From Actinomycetota bacterium (lineage in GTDB: Bacteria > Actinomycetota > Acidimicrobiia > Acidimicrobiales > Ilumatobacteraceae), in contig VFYV01000003.1 of the NCBI GenBank assembly GCA_016871395.1, positions 1 to 64,000 of the forward strand: a stretch of 64,000 nucleotides of DNA. Direction: 5' to 3'. Position numbers and translations under genes: made by a program. The notes under the pieces were generated by a model. It saw only the letters and a program-made list of their open reading frames with translations. It searched no databases and was not told the origin of the DNA. The first letter of the stretch is position 1. Each line of letters begins with the position of its first letter. Shown in pieces: positions 50,015 through 58,623 of this stretch.

Positions 50015-51874
50015 GTGGACTCCCTCGAGACGCAGGCGACCCGACAAGGGTGGAGGCTCTTGTGGCGGGTCCTCATGGAGCAACGGCGAGGTCTGATCGT
50101 CGGGGTGGTGGTGGGCCTGCTGTGGGCCGTGGGCAAGGTGTCGGTGCCCCAGATCACCAAACTCGGCATCGACCGTGGCATCAATGGCGACGGCAGCCTG
50201 CCGTTCTGGACCGGGTTGGTGGTGGCCGCGGCCGTGATCGCTGGCATCTTCACGGCTTTTCGCCGTTGGGTGGCTTTCCGGGAAAGTCGCTGGATCGAAA
50301 CCCGTTTGCGCGAGCAGATTTTCGATCATCTGCTGCGCCTGCACGTGGGATATCACGATCGCACTCAAACCGGTCAGTTGATGAGTCGCGCCTCGTCGGA
50401 TCTGCAACAACTTCAGGCCTTCGTGGTGATGATCCCCATCACTTTGTCCAACCTGGCCATGATCATCGCCGTCGTCGTGCTGCTGTTGGCGTCGCACCCC
50501 TATCTCGCCATGTTCGCCCTGGCGCCGTTGCCGCTCGTCAACGTGTTGGCCAGTCGCTTCTCGCGTCGGATCCAACCGGTGGTGATGGCGGTCCAACAGG
50601 AGCAGGCTCAATTGGCCACGGTGGTCGAGGAGAGCGTGTCCGGTGTTCGGGTGATCAAGGGCTTCGGCGCCGAGGGTGTGCAGTTCGCCAAGGTGAACAT
50701 CGAGGCCGACGACATCCAGCGGGTGTCGATGGAGGCCGCGCGGATTCGAAGTCGGTTCTTGCCGGCTCTCGATGTGCTTCCCGCCCTTGGTTTGGTGGCC
50801 GTGCTCGGAATCGGTGGCCATCGGGTGATCGACGGTGCGATGACCGTCGGTGATCTGGTGAAATTCAACGCCTACATCACGATGCTCATCTGGCCGCTAC
50901 GAAATCTGGCGATGACAGTGGCCTTGGGTCAACGAGCATCGGTCGCACTCACGCGAGTGAACGAGGTGTTGAGCACGCCTTCGGCGATCGTGGACCCGCT
51001 CGTACCAGTGCCCCTGCCAGCCGCCACGATCGAGAGGCCCGTCGGTGAGGTCCGCTTCCGCAACGTGGTTTTCGCCTACGAGGGATCCGACCCCGTGATC
51101 GACGGATTCGATCTGACGATTCCCGCCGGACGGGCGGTCGCCTTGGTGGGCGCCACCGGTTCGGGCAAGTCGACCCTCGTGCGCCTGCTCACGCGATTCC
51201 ACGACGTGAGGTCCGGTGCCATCGAGATCGATGGGGTCGACGTGCGCTCGATGTCGCTCGCCGATCTGCGATCGGCGGTGGGAATCGTCTTCGAGGACAC
51301 GTTCCTCTTTCACGATCCCGTGCGTGTGAACATCGCCTTCGCCCGTCCGGGGGTGTCCGAGGACGTCGTGCAGGGGGCCGCGCGACTGGCGGGGGCGCAC
51401 GAGTTCATCACCCACTTGCCCGAGGGTTACGACACGATTTTGGGGGAGCGCGGTTATTCGTTGTCGGGGGGACAGCGTCAACGCATCGCCATCGCGCGAG
51501 CGATCGTGGCCGAACCTCGTGTGCTGGTGCTCGACGATGCGACCTCGGCGGTGGATCCGAGCAAAGAACACGAGATTCGCGAGGCGATGAGCACGGTCAT
51601 GCGGGACCGCACCACCATCGTCATCGCTCACCGTTCCGGAACCATCGCTCTGGCCGACACCGTGGTGTTGCTCGACGACGGACGCGCGGTCGCCGTCGGG
51701 TCCCACGAGGAACTGCTCGCCACGAATGACCGCTATCGACAGGTGTTGGCGGCGTGGGCGGTACGCGACGAGGACGGCGACGATGACGCACCGACACCGA
51801 ACCCCGAGGCGACGACCGCGGTCGTCGGGAGTCCGGTGGCGTTCAGTCGTGCGGTCGATGGGGGCGTGGTCTGA
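50015..51874 (+). CDS. ABC exporter half-transporter with degenerate Walker B (subunit 1)
   Basis: A 619-residue half-transporter: six-helix exporter domain (about 1-310), then an ATPase domain with Walker A GATGSGKST, signature LSGGQRQR, Walker B VLVLDDATSAVD and switch His in VIAHRSG. The catalytic Glu after Walker B is replaced by Asp (LDDATS, not LDEATS), the change seen in one subunit of heterodimeric exporters such as TM287/288 and LmrCD. A Pro/Asp-rich tail of about 40 residues ends the protein. GTG 50015 follows a TAGTTT box. The partner gene follows immediately. Substrates are lipids or drugs in homologues; none can be assigned here. Confidence 0.9.
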   Translation: MDSLETQATRQGWRLLWRVLMEQRRGLIVGVVVGLLWAVGKVSVPQITKLGIDRGINGDGSLPFWTGLVVAAAVIAGIFTAFRRWVAFRESRWIETRLREQIFDHLLRLHVGYHDRTQTGQLMSRASSDLQQLQAFVVMIPITLSNLAMIIAVVVLLLASHPYLAMFALAPLPLVNVLASRFSRRIQPVVMAVQQEQAQLATVVEESVSGVRVIKGFGAEGVQFAKVNIEADDIQRVSMEAARIRSRFLPALDVLPALGLVAVLGIGGHRVIDGAMTVGDLVKFNAYITMLIWPLRNLAMTVALGQRASVALTRVNEVLSTPSAIVDPLVPVPLPAATIERPVGEVRFRNVVFAYEGSDPVIDGFDLTIPAGRAVALVGATGSGKSTLVRLLTRFHDVRSGAIEIDGVDVRSMSLADLRSAVGIVFEDTFLFHDPVRVNIAFARPGVSEDVVQGAARLAGAHEFITHLPEGYDTILGERGYSLSGGQRQRIAIARAIVAEPRVLVLDDATSAVDPSKEHEIREAMSTVMRDRTTIVIAHRSGTIALADTVVLLDDGRAVAVGSHEELLATNDRYRQVLAAWAVRDEDGDDDAPTPNPEATTAVVGSPVAFSRAVDGGVV

Positions 51875-53674
51875 GTGTGGGGCATGGCCGCCATCAGCGA
51901 GCAGGATCGGCTCGATCGCGTGCAGACGTGGCGGGCGTTACGCCGTTCCTACGACCTGGCTCGGCCACAACGTCGGATCCTGCACGCCGCGTTGACCTTG
52001 ATTCTCATGAGCACGCTGATCACCCTGGCCGGACCCTTGCTGTTGCGATCCGCCATCGATCACGGCATCAAAGACGGCGATGGACGGGTGTTGAACTGGT
52101 TGATCGTCGTGTACCTCGGCATCACGGCGTTCGGTTACATCGTGGGCCGCGTGCAGTATCTCGCCGTCAACCGCGCGGGTGAGGGCTTCCTGCGAACCCT
52201 ACGACTCACCGTGTTCGAGCGACTGCAAAAACAGTCGATGGCATTTTTCGATCGCGAGAAGGCCGGCGTGTTGGTCTCCAGAATGACCAACGACATCGAA
52301 TCCATGGGTGAGCTCATCCAATTCGGGTTGTTGCAGTTCGTATCGGCCTCCTTGTTGTTGGTCCTGGCCGTCATCGTGCTGCTCGTGATGTCGTGGCAGT
52401 TGGCTTTGGTGGCACTGGTGGTGTTGCCCCTGTTGGTGGTGGCGTCGGTGCGATTCCAGAAGCAGTCGAATCGCGCCTACCTGGACGTGCGGGAAAAGGT
52501 GGGCGAAAACCTGTCCGTCCTCCAGGAGGGCATCACGGGGGTCCGAGTGATCCAGGCGTACGGGCAGCAGAACGCGCGATCGCGTCGATTCCTCTCCACG
52601 AATCGTTCCCTGTTCGACTCGCACATGCACAGCGTGAAAGTGAGCACTTGGTACTTCGGTCTCGTCGAGTTCGCCGGTATCGCCGCCACCGGGGCGATCA
52701 TCGGTGTCGGCGGTTGGCTGGTGCACCGTGACGACGTCAGTATCGGAACGGTGACAGCCTTCATCTTGTTGCTCGCCAACCTGTTCGACCCGGTCCAGCA
52801 GTTGAGCCAGCTGTACAACACCGTGCAGTCGTCCACGGCGGCGCTACACAAGTTGTTCATCATCATCGATGCCAAACCCGATGTCGGCGAGGTGGAGCAC
52901 CCCGTACCGTTGCCCGCGCGAGGCGCCATCGACGTCGTCGATGTGACGTTCTCCTACGAGACCGCCGATCGAGCGGCGTTGCGTGGTGTCTCCATCACGG
53001 TGGCCGACGGGGAGCGACTGGCCCTGGTGGGCCCGACGGGCGCCGGCAAGTCCACCTTGGCCAAGTTGATGGCTCGTCTCTACGACCCGAGCACGGTGAA
53101 CGGTTCGAGCGGCTCGGTGAGCTTCGGTGGTGTCGATCTACGGCAGTCGTCGATGAGCGATCTGCGGCGCCGCATCGTGGTGGTTCCCCAAGAGGGCTTC
53201 TGTTTCGGTGGCACCATTCGCGAGAACATTCGTATCGCGCGCCCGACCGCCACCGATGCCGAGGTCGAGCAGGCCCTGAACTCCATCGGGGCCCTCGGTC
53301 GCTTCCTCGACTTCCCCGAGGGCCTCGACACCGAGGTCCGCGAGCGGGGATCGAGATTGTCGGCGGGCGAGCGACAGTTGGTCGCGTTGGCTCGCGCCGC
53401 GTTGGTCGACCCCGCGGTGTTGGTACTCGACGAGGCGACATCGAATCTCGATCCCGGCACCGAGGCCGTCGTCGAGCACGCTCTCGAGCAGTTGATGCGC
53501 GGTCGCACCGTCATCGTGGTGGCGCATCGACTGTCGACCGTGCGACGGGCCGATCGCATCGCGGTGGTGGTTCACGGCGAGTTGGCCGAACTGGGCTCGC
53601 ACGACCAGTTGGTGGCCCGCGGGGGTCGATACTCGGCGCTGGCTTCGGCGTGGGAGGCCAGCCAGCCCCATTGA
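51875..53674 (+). CDS. ABC exporter half-transporter (subunit 2)
   Basis: A 599-residue half-transporter with a six-helix domain and an ATPase domain: Walker A GPTGAGKST, signature LSAGERQ (unusual Ala and Glu), Walker B VLVLDEATSNLD with the catalytic Glu, and switch His in VAHRLSTV. The signature change here and the Walker B change in the partner fall in the same composite ATP site, leaving one active and one inactive site in a heterodimer. The start is GTG 51875, directly after the preceding stop; ATG 51884 in the same frame is also possible. Confidence 0.9.
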   Translation: MWGMAAISEQDRLDRVQTWRALRRSYDLARPQRRILHAALTLILMSTLITLAGPLLLRSAIDHGIKDGDGRVLNWLIVVYLGITAFGYIVGRVQYLAVNRAGEGFLRTLRLTVFERLQKQSMAFFDREKAGVLVSRMTNDIESMGELIQFGLLQFVSASLLLVLAVIVLLVMSWQLALVALVVLPLLVVASVRFQKQSNRAYLDVREKVGENLSVLQEGITGVRVIQAYGQQNARSRRFLSTNRSLFDSHMHSVKVSTWYFGLVEFAGIAATGAIIGVGGWLVHRDDVSIGTVTAFILLLANLFDPVQQLSQLYNTVQSSTAALHKLFIIIDAKPDVGEVEHPVPLPARGAIDVVDVTFSYETADRAALRGVSITVADGERLALVGPTGAGKSTLAKLMARLYDPSTVNGSSGSVSFGGVDLRQSSMSDLRRRIVVVPQEGFCFGGTIRENIRIARPTATDAEVEQALNSIGALGRFLDFPEGLDTEVRERGSRLSAGERQLVALARAALVDPAVLVLDEATSNLDPGTEAVVEHALEQLMRGRTVIVVAHRLSTVRRADRIAVVVHGELAELGSHDQLVARGGRYSALASAWEASQPH

Positions 53675-53685
53675 CGTGGGGGTGA

Positions 53686-54429
53686 TCAGGCGCGTCGGAA
53701 GGCCAGCACGAACTCGATGAGACCGTCATCACCGGTGGTGACGAAGGGGTTGGACGGGTTGTCGATGTCGTAATCGGCGAAGAGAATCCCGATGCCACCC
53801 AGCACTCCGATGACACCGTTCTCGATGCGTGCGCTCACCTCGAACGAGACGTCGCGAGTGACACCGTGCATGGTGAGTTCGCCCACGGCGATCGCGGTGA
53901 TGGTCGCGCCCGGCGCGGGAAAGGAGCCGAGTTCGATCGGCTGTGTCAATCGGAAAGATGCCGTCGGATGAATCGCGGTTTCCATGATCGGTCCGGCGAA
54001 TTGCGAGTCTCGACGGGTGCTGTCGCTCGTGATGGTGGCGACCTCGACCGAGAAAGTGGTCTCGGTGATGGCGGTTCCTTCGATGGTCAAGGTACCGGTG
54101 ACGTCGGTGGTGCGTCCCACGCCCTCGGTGTCGACCCCACCAAGAACCTCCTTCACGCGGTATCCGACTTCGGAGCCGCTGGTCGCCGTCCACGAACCTG
54201 TCGGGTCGTCGTCGGTGGGAGCCGGAGTCGCGTCGACGATGGTCGTGTCCGGTGAGTCGCCCGCAACGGTCGTGGTGACGTCCACGACGGCGGCCAGGTC
54301 ATCGGAGTCGAAACGATCCTCGGGTTTGTTGATCACCTTGGTCCACAACAGGATTCCCCCGTACACGAGGCCGACACCGACCAGAGCGAGAACGACACCA
54401 CGAATCAGCCACTTGTTCATGGACGTCAT
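53686..54429 (-). CDS. YceI-domain protein with N-terminal membrane anchor
   Basis: A 247-residue protein. An N-terminal helix (KWLIRGVVLALVGVGLVYGGILLW) anchors it, followed by a Thr/Asp-rich linker. The YceI lipocalin-like domain spans about residues 75-247, with TGTLTIEGTAI, FSVEVATITSD and DSQFAGPIMETAIHPTASF, the most typical part. YceI proteins bind isoprenoids or quinone-like lipids in a hydrophobic pocket. ATG 54429 follows AGGG; ATG 54420 is an alternative. It converges with the ABC exporter operon and lies downstream of metH in the same direction. Confidence 0.87.
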   Translation of the reverse strand: MTSMNKWLIRGVVLALVGVGLVYGGILLWTKVINKPEDRFDSDDLAAVVDVTTTVAGDSPDTTIVDATPAPTDDDPTGSWTATSGSEVGYRVKEVLGGVDTEGVGRTTDVTGTLTIEGTAITETTFSVEVATITSDSTRRDSQFAGPIMETAIHPTASFRLTQPIELGSFPAPGATITAIAVGELTMHGVTRDVSFEVSARIENGVIGVLGGIGILFADYDIDNPSNPFVTTGDDGLIEFVLAFRRA

Positions 54430-54454
54430 TCAACCCTGTCGAGCCGGGTCATGA

Positions 54455-57400
54455 TCAGCGGGCGACGAAGTATTTCGCCTGCGGGTGGTGGCAGATGATC
54501 GCCGAGGTGGTCTGCTCGGGCTGGTACTGCCAACCTGTTTCTTCGCTGACCTCGATGCCCAGGCGTCCGGCCTGCAGTAAGCGCGCCACCGTGGCATTGT
54601 CTTCGAGGTCGGGGCAGGCGGGGTAGCCCCACGAGTAGCGACCGCCGCGGTACTGCTGGCGGAACAAGCCACCGATCGACGGGCCGTCCTCGGCGACGAA
54701 GCCCCATTCCTCGCGAATGCGCTTGTGCCACAACTCGGCGAGGGCCTCGGCCATTTCGACGCCGAGACCATGCACGGTCATGTACTTCTGGTACTCGTTC
54801 GCCGCGAACAGGCGGGCCGCTTCCTCGCTGACCGCGCTACCCATGGTGACGATGTGGAAGGCGGCGTAGTCCGGACCCCGGTCGACGGGGCGGAAAAAAT
54901 CGGCGATGCACATGAACGGCGACTCGCTCTGACGCGGGTAGTGAAAGCGCTCCAACTCGGTGGAGCGCGTGGCGTCACTCCACACCACCAGGTCGTCACC
55001 GTCGGCGTTCACACAGAAGTAGCCGTAGACGACCTGCGGCACGAGGAAGCCATTGGCTTTGGCCTCGGCCAGTTCCAGGCGCAGCCGCGAGCGAAGTCGG
55101 GTCTTGAAGTCCTCGTCGGTCTCGTCGCCCTCCGGGCGGAACTGCCACTGGTTTCGGAACAGTGCGGTTTCGTTCACGTAGTGCACGATGTCATCGAGGG
55201 GGATGCCCTTGACGATACGAGTGCCGAGGAAGGGAGGCTCGAACACCTCGTTGTCGGCGGCCACCTCGGGTGAACGTGCCGGGTTGTTCACCGAACCCTT
55301 CGTGGCACCGGAGCGCGCAGGCAACACGCGCCCTGAGGGCAACCGGCCGAACTCGGGCTCGTCGGAGCCGGAGCGTTTCATCTCCATCAACTTGTCGAGG
55401 ATGCCGAGGCCCTCGAAGGCGTCGCGACCGTAGAAGACGCGCCCCTGGTAGACCTCGCGCAGATCCTTCTCGACGTAGGTGCGCGTGAGAGCGGCACCAC
55501 CGAGCAACACCGGTACATCGCAAACTCCGAGGTTGTTCATCTCCAACAGGTTCTCGCGCATGATGAGGGTGCTCTTGACCAGCAGTCCGCTCATACCCAG
55601 CGCGTCGGCGCGAACCTCTTTCACCTTCTGCACCATCTCGGAGATGGGGATCTTGATGCCGAGGTTGTGTACCTCGTAGCCGTTGTTGGTGCAGATGATG
55701 TCGACCAGGTTCTTGCCGATGTCGTGCACATCGCCTTTCACCGTGGCCAACACCAGTTTGCCCTTGGACGACGAGCCGGAAACCTTGTCCATCAACGGTT
55801 CCAGGTGGGTCACAGCAGCTTTCATGGTCTCGGCACTCTGCAGGACGAAGGGCAACTGCATCTGACCGGAGCCGAAGAGTTCACCGACCACCTTCATGCC
55901 GTCGAGAAGAATGTCGTTGACGATCGACAGAGGAGCGAGCCCACCGGCCATCGCCATTTCCAACTCGTCGGTCAAACCCTCGCGATCGCCGTCGATGATT
56001 CGCTGCTTCAGGAGTTGCTCGATGGTCCAGTCCGAGCGGTCCTCGCGCAACGTTGCCACGCTGTCGACGTCGGCGAAGACCTCCAGCAGCTTCTTCAGCG
56101 GGTCGTAATCGCCCGTGCGCCGGTCGTAGATGAGATCGAGACAAATCTGTTGGTGCTCTTGCGGCATACGAACCAGGGGCACGATCTTGCCGGCGTGCAC
56201 GATGGCGGAATCGAGTCCGGCCGACACGCACTCGTGCAGAAACACGCTGTTCAGAGCCTGGCGGGCGGCGGGCTTGAGCCCGAAACTGACGTTGGAGACC
56301 CCCAGCGTGGTGAAGCAACCTGGTATCTCGACCTTGATGCGCCGAATCGCATCGAGAGTGTGTTTGGCGTCGAGACGCAGATCATCATCTCCCGTGGACA
56401 ACGGGAAGGTGAGCGCGTCGAAGATGAGATCGCTGGCCGACAGCCCGTACCGATCGACCGCGATGCGGTGCAGACGATGAGCGATCTCCATCTTCCACTC
56501 GACATCGCGTGCTTGACCCTTCTCGTCGATCAACAGGCACACCACGGCGCAGCCGTACTCGCGAGCGAGGGAGAACACGCGATCGAGGCGACTGCCGTCT
56601 TGCTCACCATCCTCGAGATTGGCCGAGTTCAAGATGGTCCGCCCGCCGATGTGCATCAGGCCGGCCTCCATCACCTGGGGCTCGGTGGAGTCCAGCACGA
56701 GAGGGACACTGGCTTGGGTGCCGAAACGTGCGGCGATCTCGTCCATGTCGATCACACCGTCGCGACCCACGTAGTCGACGCAGACGTCGAGGACGTGAGC
56801 ACCCTCGCGGATCTGCTCGGTGGCCATCTTGGTGCAGCTGTCCCAATCGCCGGCGATCATGGCGTCTCGGAAGGCCTTCGAGCCGTTGGTGTTCGTGCGC
56901 TCACCGATGATGAGGAACGAGTTGTCCTGCTTCACGGGCACCGACGAGTAGATGGACGACACGCTCGGTTCGAACATGCCCGAGCGACGGGGCACGTCGA
57001 GCCCGCTCACCGCATCGACGACGGCCTTCATGTGGGCCGGAGTGGTCCCACAGCATCCGCCCACCACACTGATGCCGAGATCCGTGACGTGATGGTGATG
57101 GAACTCGGCCAGTTCCTCGGGGGAGAGGTCGTAGTGCGTGCGGCCGTCGATGACGCTCGGAAGTCCGGCGTTCGGCAACACGCTGATGGGGATGGAAGAG
57201 CATTGACTCAAGTAGCGCAGGTGCTCCTGCATTTCGGCGGGACCGGTGGCGCAATTGATCCCGAACACGTCGGGTCGCATGGCACCGATCGCGGTGAGCG
57301 CGGCTCCGATCTCGGATCCGACCAACATTCGACCGGTGGTTTCCATGGTCACTTGGACCTGAATGGGTACCTCACGACCCTCGGCGGCCATGGCGCGTCG

Positions 57401-57928
57401 ACAAGCGATCATCGCGGCCTTGATTTGCAGAAGATCCATGCAGGTCTCGATCATGAACAAATCCGCGCCGCCGACCAACAAGCCGCGAGCCTGTTCCACG
57501 TATGCGTCGCGAAGTTCGGCGAAGCGAATCTGGCCCAGGCTCGGCAACTTGGTGCCCGGCCCGATGGATCCGGCGACATACCGCGACCGGCCGTCGGACT
57601 CGTAGTCGTTCGCTGTCTGACGAGCCAGACGCGCGGCGGCCACGTTCAGTTCGTAGGCCCGCTCGGCGATGTTGTACTCGGAGAGAACGGTGGCGAAACT
57701 TCCGAAACTGGCGGTCTCCAGTGCATCGACCCCGACGTCGAGGAAGTCCGCGTGCATTTGTCGGATGATTTCGGGGCGAGACAGACAGAGCATCTCGTTG
57801 CAGCCCTCGAGAGAATCACCGCCGAAGTCGTCGGGTCCGAGATCGAGCCCTTGTAGGAACGTCCCGAAGGCGCCGTCGAACACGATGATGCGTTCTTTGA
57901 TCGCTTCGAGATAAGGCTGTCGGGCCAC
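54455..57928 (-). CDS. metH: Cobalamin-dependent methionine synthase
   Basis: A full-length 1157-residue MetH transferring methyl from methyltetrahydrofolate via cobalamin to homocysteine. The homocysteine domain (1 to about 320) has zinc ligands C226, C292 and C293. The pterin domain follows (about 335-610). The cobalamin module holds KGDVHDIGKN with axial ligand H735. The reactivation domain (about 900-1157) contains RPEGDE and YRGGRYSWGYPACPD for AdoMet binding. GTG 57928 is preceded by TAGCGT and 7 nt; being leaderless, the message has no room for a cobalamin riboswitch. It is divergent from the PduO-type cobalamin adenosyltransferase. Confidence 0.97.
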   Translation of the reverse strand: MARQPYLEAIKERIIVFDGAFGTFLQGLDLGPDDFGGDSLEGCNEMLCLSRPEIIRQMHADFLDVGVDALETASFGSFATVLSEYNIAERAYELNVAAARLARQTANDYESDGRSRYVAGSIGPGTKLPSLGQIRFAELRDAYVEQARGLLVGGADLFMIETCMDLLQIKAAMIACRRAMAAEGREVPIQVQVTMETTGRMLVGSEIGAALTAIGAMRPDVFGINCATGPAEMQEHLRYLSQCSSIPISVLPNAGLPSVIDGRTHYDLSPEELAEFHHHHVTDLGISVVGGCCGTTPAHMKAVVDAVSGLDVPRRSGMFEPSVSSIYSSVPVKQDNSFLIIGERTNTNGSKAFRDAMIAGDWDSCTKMATEQIREGAHVLDVCVDYVGRDGVIDMDEIAARFGTQASVPLVLDSTEPQVMEAGLMHIGGRTILNSANLEDGEQDGSRLDRVFSLAREYGCAVVCLLIDEKGQARDVEWKMEIAHRLHRIAVDRYGLSASDLIFDALTFPLSTGDDDLRLDAKHTLDAIRRIKVEIPGCFTTLGVSNVSFGLKPAARQALNSVFLHECVSAGLDSAIVHAGKIVPLVRMPQEHQQICLDLIYDRRTGDYDPLKKLLEVFADVDSVATLREDRSDWTIEQLLKQRIIDGDREGLTDELEMAMAGGLAPLSIVNDILLDGMKVVGELFGSGQMQLPFVLQSAETMKAAVTHLEPLMDKVSGSSSKGKLVLATVKGDVHDIGKNLVDIICTNNGYEVHNLGIKIPISEMVQKVKEVRADALGMSGLLVKSTLIMRENLLEMNNLGVCDVPVLLGGAALTRTYVEKDLREVYQGRVFYGRDAFEGLGILDKLMEMKRSGSDEPEFGRLPSGRVLPARSGATKGSVNNPARSPEVAADNEVFEPPFLGTRIVKGIPLDDIVHYVNETALFRNQWQFRPEGDETDEDFKTRLRSRLRLELAEAKANGFLVPQVVYGYFCVNADGDDLVVWSDATRSTELERFHYPRQSESPFMCIADFFRPVDRGPDYAAFHIVTMGSAVSEEAARLFAANEYQKYMTVHGLGVEMAEALAELWHKRIREEWGFVAEDGPSIGGLFRQQYRGGRYSWGYPACPDLEDNATVARLLQAGRLGIEVSEETGWQYQPEQTTSAIICHHPQAKYFVAR

Positions 57929-57935
57929 CTCTCAA

Positions 57936-57941
57936 ACGCTA
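57936..57941 (-). promoter_or_regulatory. leaderless -10 box (TAGCGT) of metH
   Basis: TAGCGT, 7 nt, GTG 57928 on the minus strand. Confidence 0.5.
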
Positions 57942-58027
57942 CCCGTGAGCGGTGCGGGATCGAAGACTCACCGAGTTTTTGCGGGTGTTTGGCCGGTTCT
58001 GACCTCTCGTCATCGGTCACATCGTTG

Positions 58028-58033
58028 TAGCGT
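58028..58033 (+). promoter_or_regulatory. leaderless -10 box (TAGCGT) of the cobalamin adenosyltransferase gene
   Basis: TAGCGT, 7 nt, GTG 58041. Confidence 0.5.
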
Positions 58034-58040
58034 CTCGATC

Positions 58041-58589
58041 GTGGTCAAAGCGCGCGTGTACACCCGTGAGGGGGATGACGGGACCACCGGCCTTCTATAC
58101 GGTGGACGAGTTCCCAAGGACAGCCAACTTCCACGGGCGTACGGAAGCGTCGACGAGGCGCAGGCCGTCATTGGTATGGTCCGCGCCGAGTCGGGAGCCG
58201 GCTCGGAACTGGAGTCGATGCTCATCCCGATCATGCGCGACCTGTGGGTGCTGATGGCCGAGTTAGCCACGTTGCCGGAAAATCGCTCGAAGCTCGACCC
58301 CGGTGTGACCAGCGTGGAACCCGGGATGATCGATCGTCTGGAGAAGATGATCGACGAGCTCGACACTCGATTCGATCGCCCCAGCGAATTCGTGGTGCCC
58401 GGAGGCAACAAGACGTCGGGGTGGCTCGACGTCGCACGAACCGTCGTGCGTCGCGCCGAACGACACGCGCTGATGGCCGCACCACCGCCGTCGCAGGTGG
58501 TGCCGTATCTGAATCGACTGTCCGACTTGCTGTGGACCATGGCCCGGTGGCAGGAGGGCGAACCCCTCCCGGTTCGCCAGGTCACCTGA
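58041..58589 (+). CDS. PduO-type ATP:cob(I)alamin adenosyltransferase
   Basis: A 182-residue four-helix protein making adenosylcobalamin. The ATP loop YTREGDDGTTGLLYGGRVPKD in part (TREGDDGTTG) is at the N-terminus. AYGSVDEAQAVIGM and the C-terminal ARTVVRRAERH with its active Arg pair match the family (MMAB/PduO). Adenosylcobalamin serves mutases, so its placement opposite metH links cobalamin use but not the same coenzyme form. GTG 58041 has a TAGCGT box 7 nt upstream; a longer frame from 57945 has no support. Confidence 0.93.
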   Translation: MVKARVYTREGDDGTTGLLYGGRVPKDSQLPRAYGSVDEAQAVIGMVRAESGAGSELESMLIPIMRDLWVLMAELATLPENRSKLDPGVTSVEPGMIDRLEKMIDELDTRFDRPSEFVVPGGNKTSGWLDVARTVVRRAERHALMAAPPPSQVVPYLNRLSDLLWTMARWQEGEPLPVRQVT

Positions 58590-58611
58590 GTCGGGACTGC
58601 CTCTCCATCAC

Positions 58612-58617
58612 TAAACT
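58612..58617 (+). promoter_or_regulatory. leaderless -10 box (TAAACT) of pepA
   Basis: TAAACT, 6 nt, ATG 58624. Confidence 0.45.
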
Positions 58618-58623
58618 CGGCGC

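Noticed and set aside
55667-57856. Long open frame (729 codons) on the plus strand
   Set aside because: It is the antisense shadow of metH; no family pattern, and metH is unmistakable.
57929-58040. Possible cobalamin riboswitch between metH and the adenosyltransferase gene
   Set aside because: The region is short, no B12-box pattern is visible, and both genes look leaderless.
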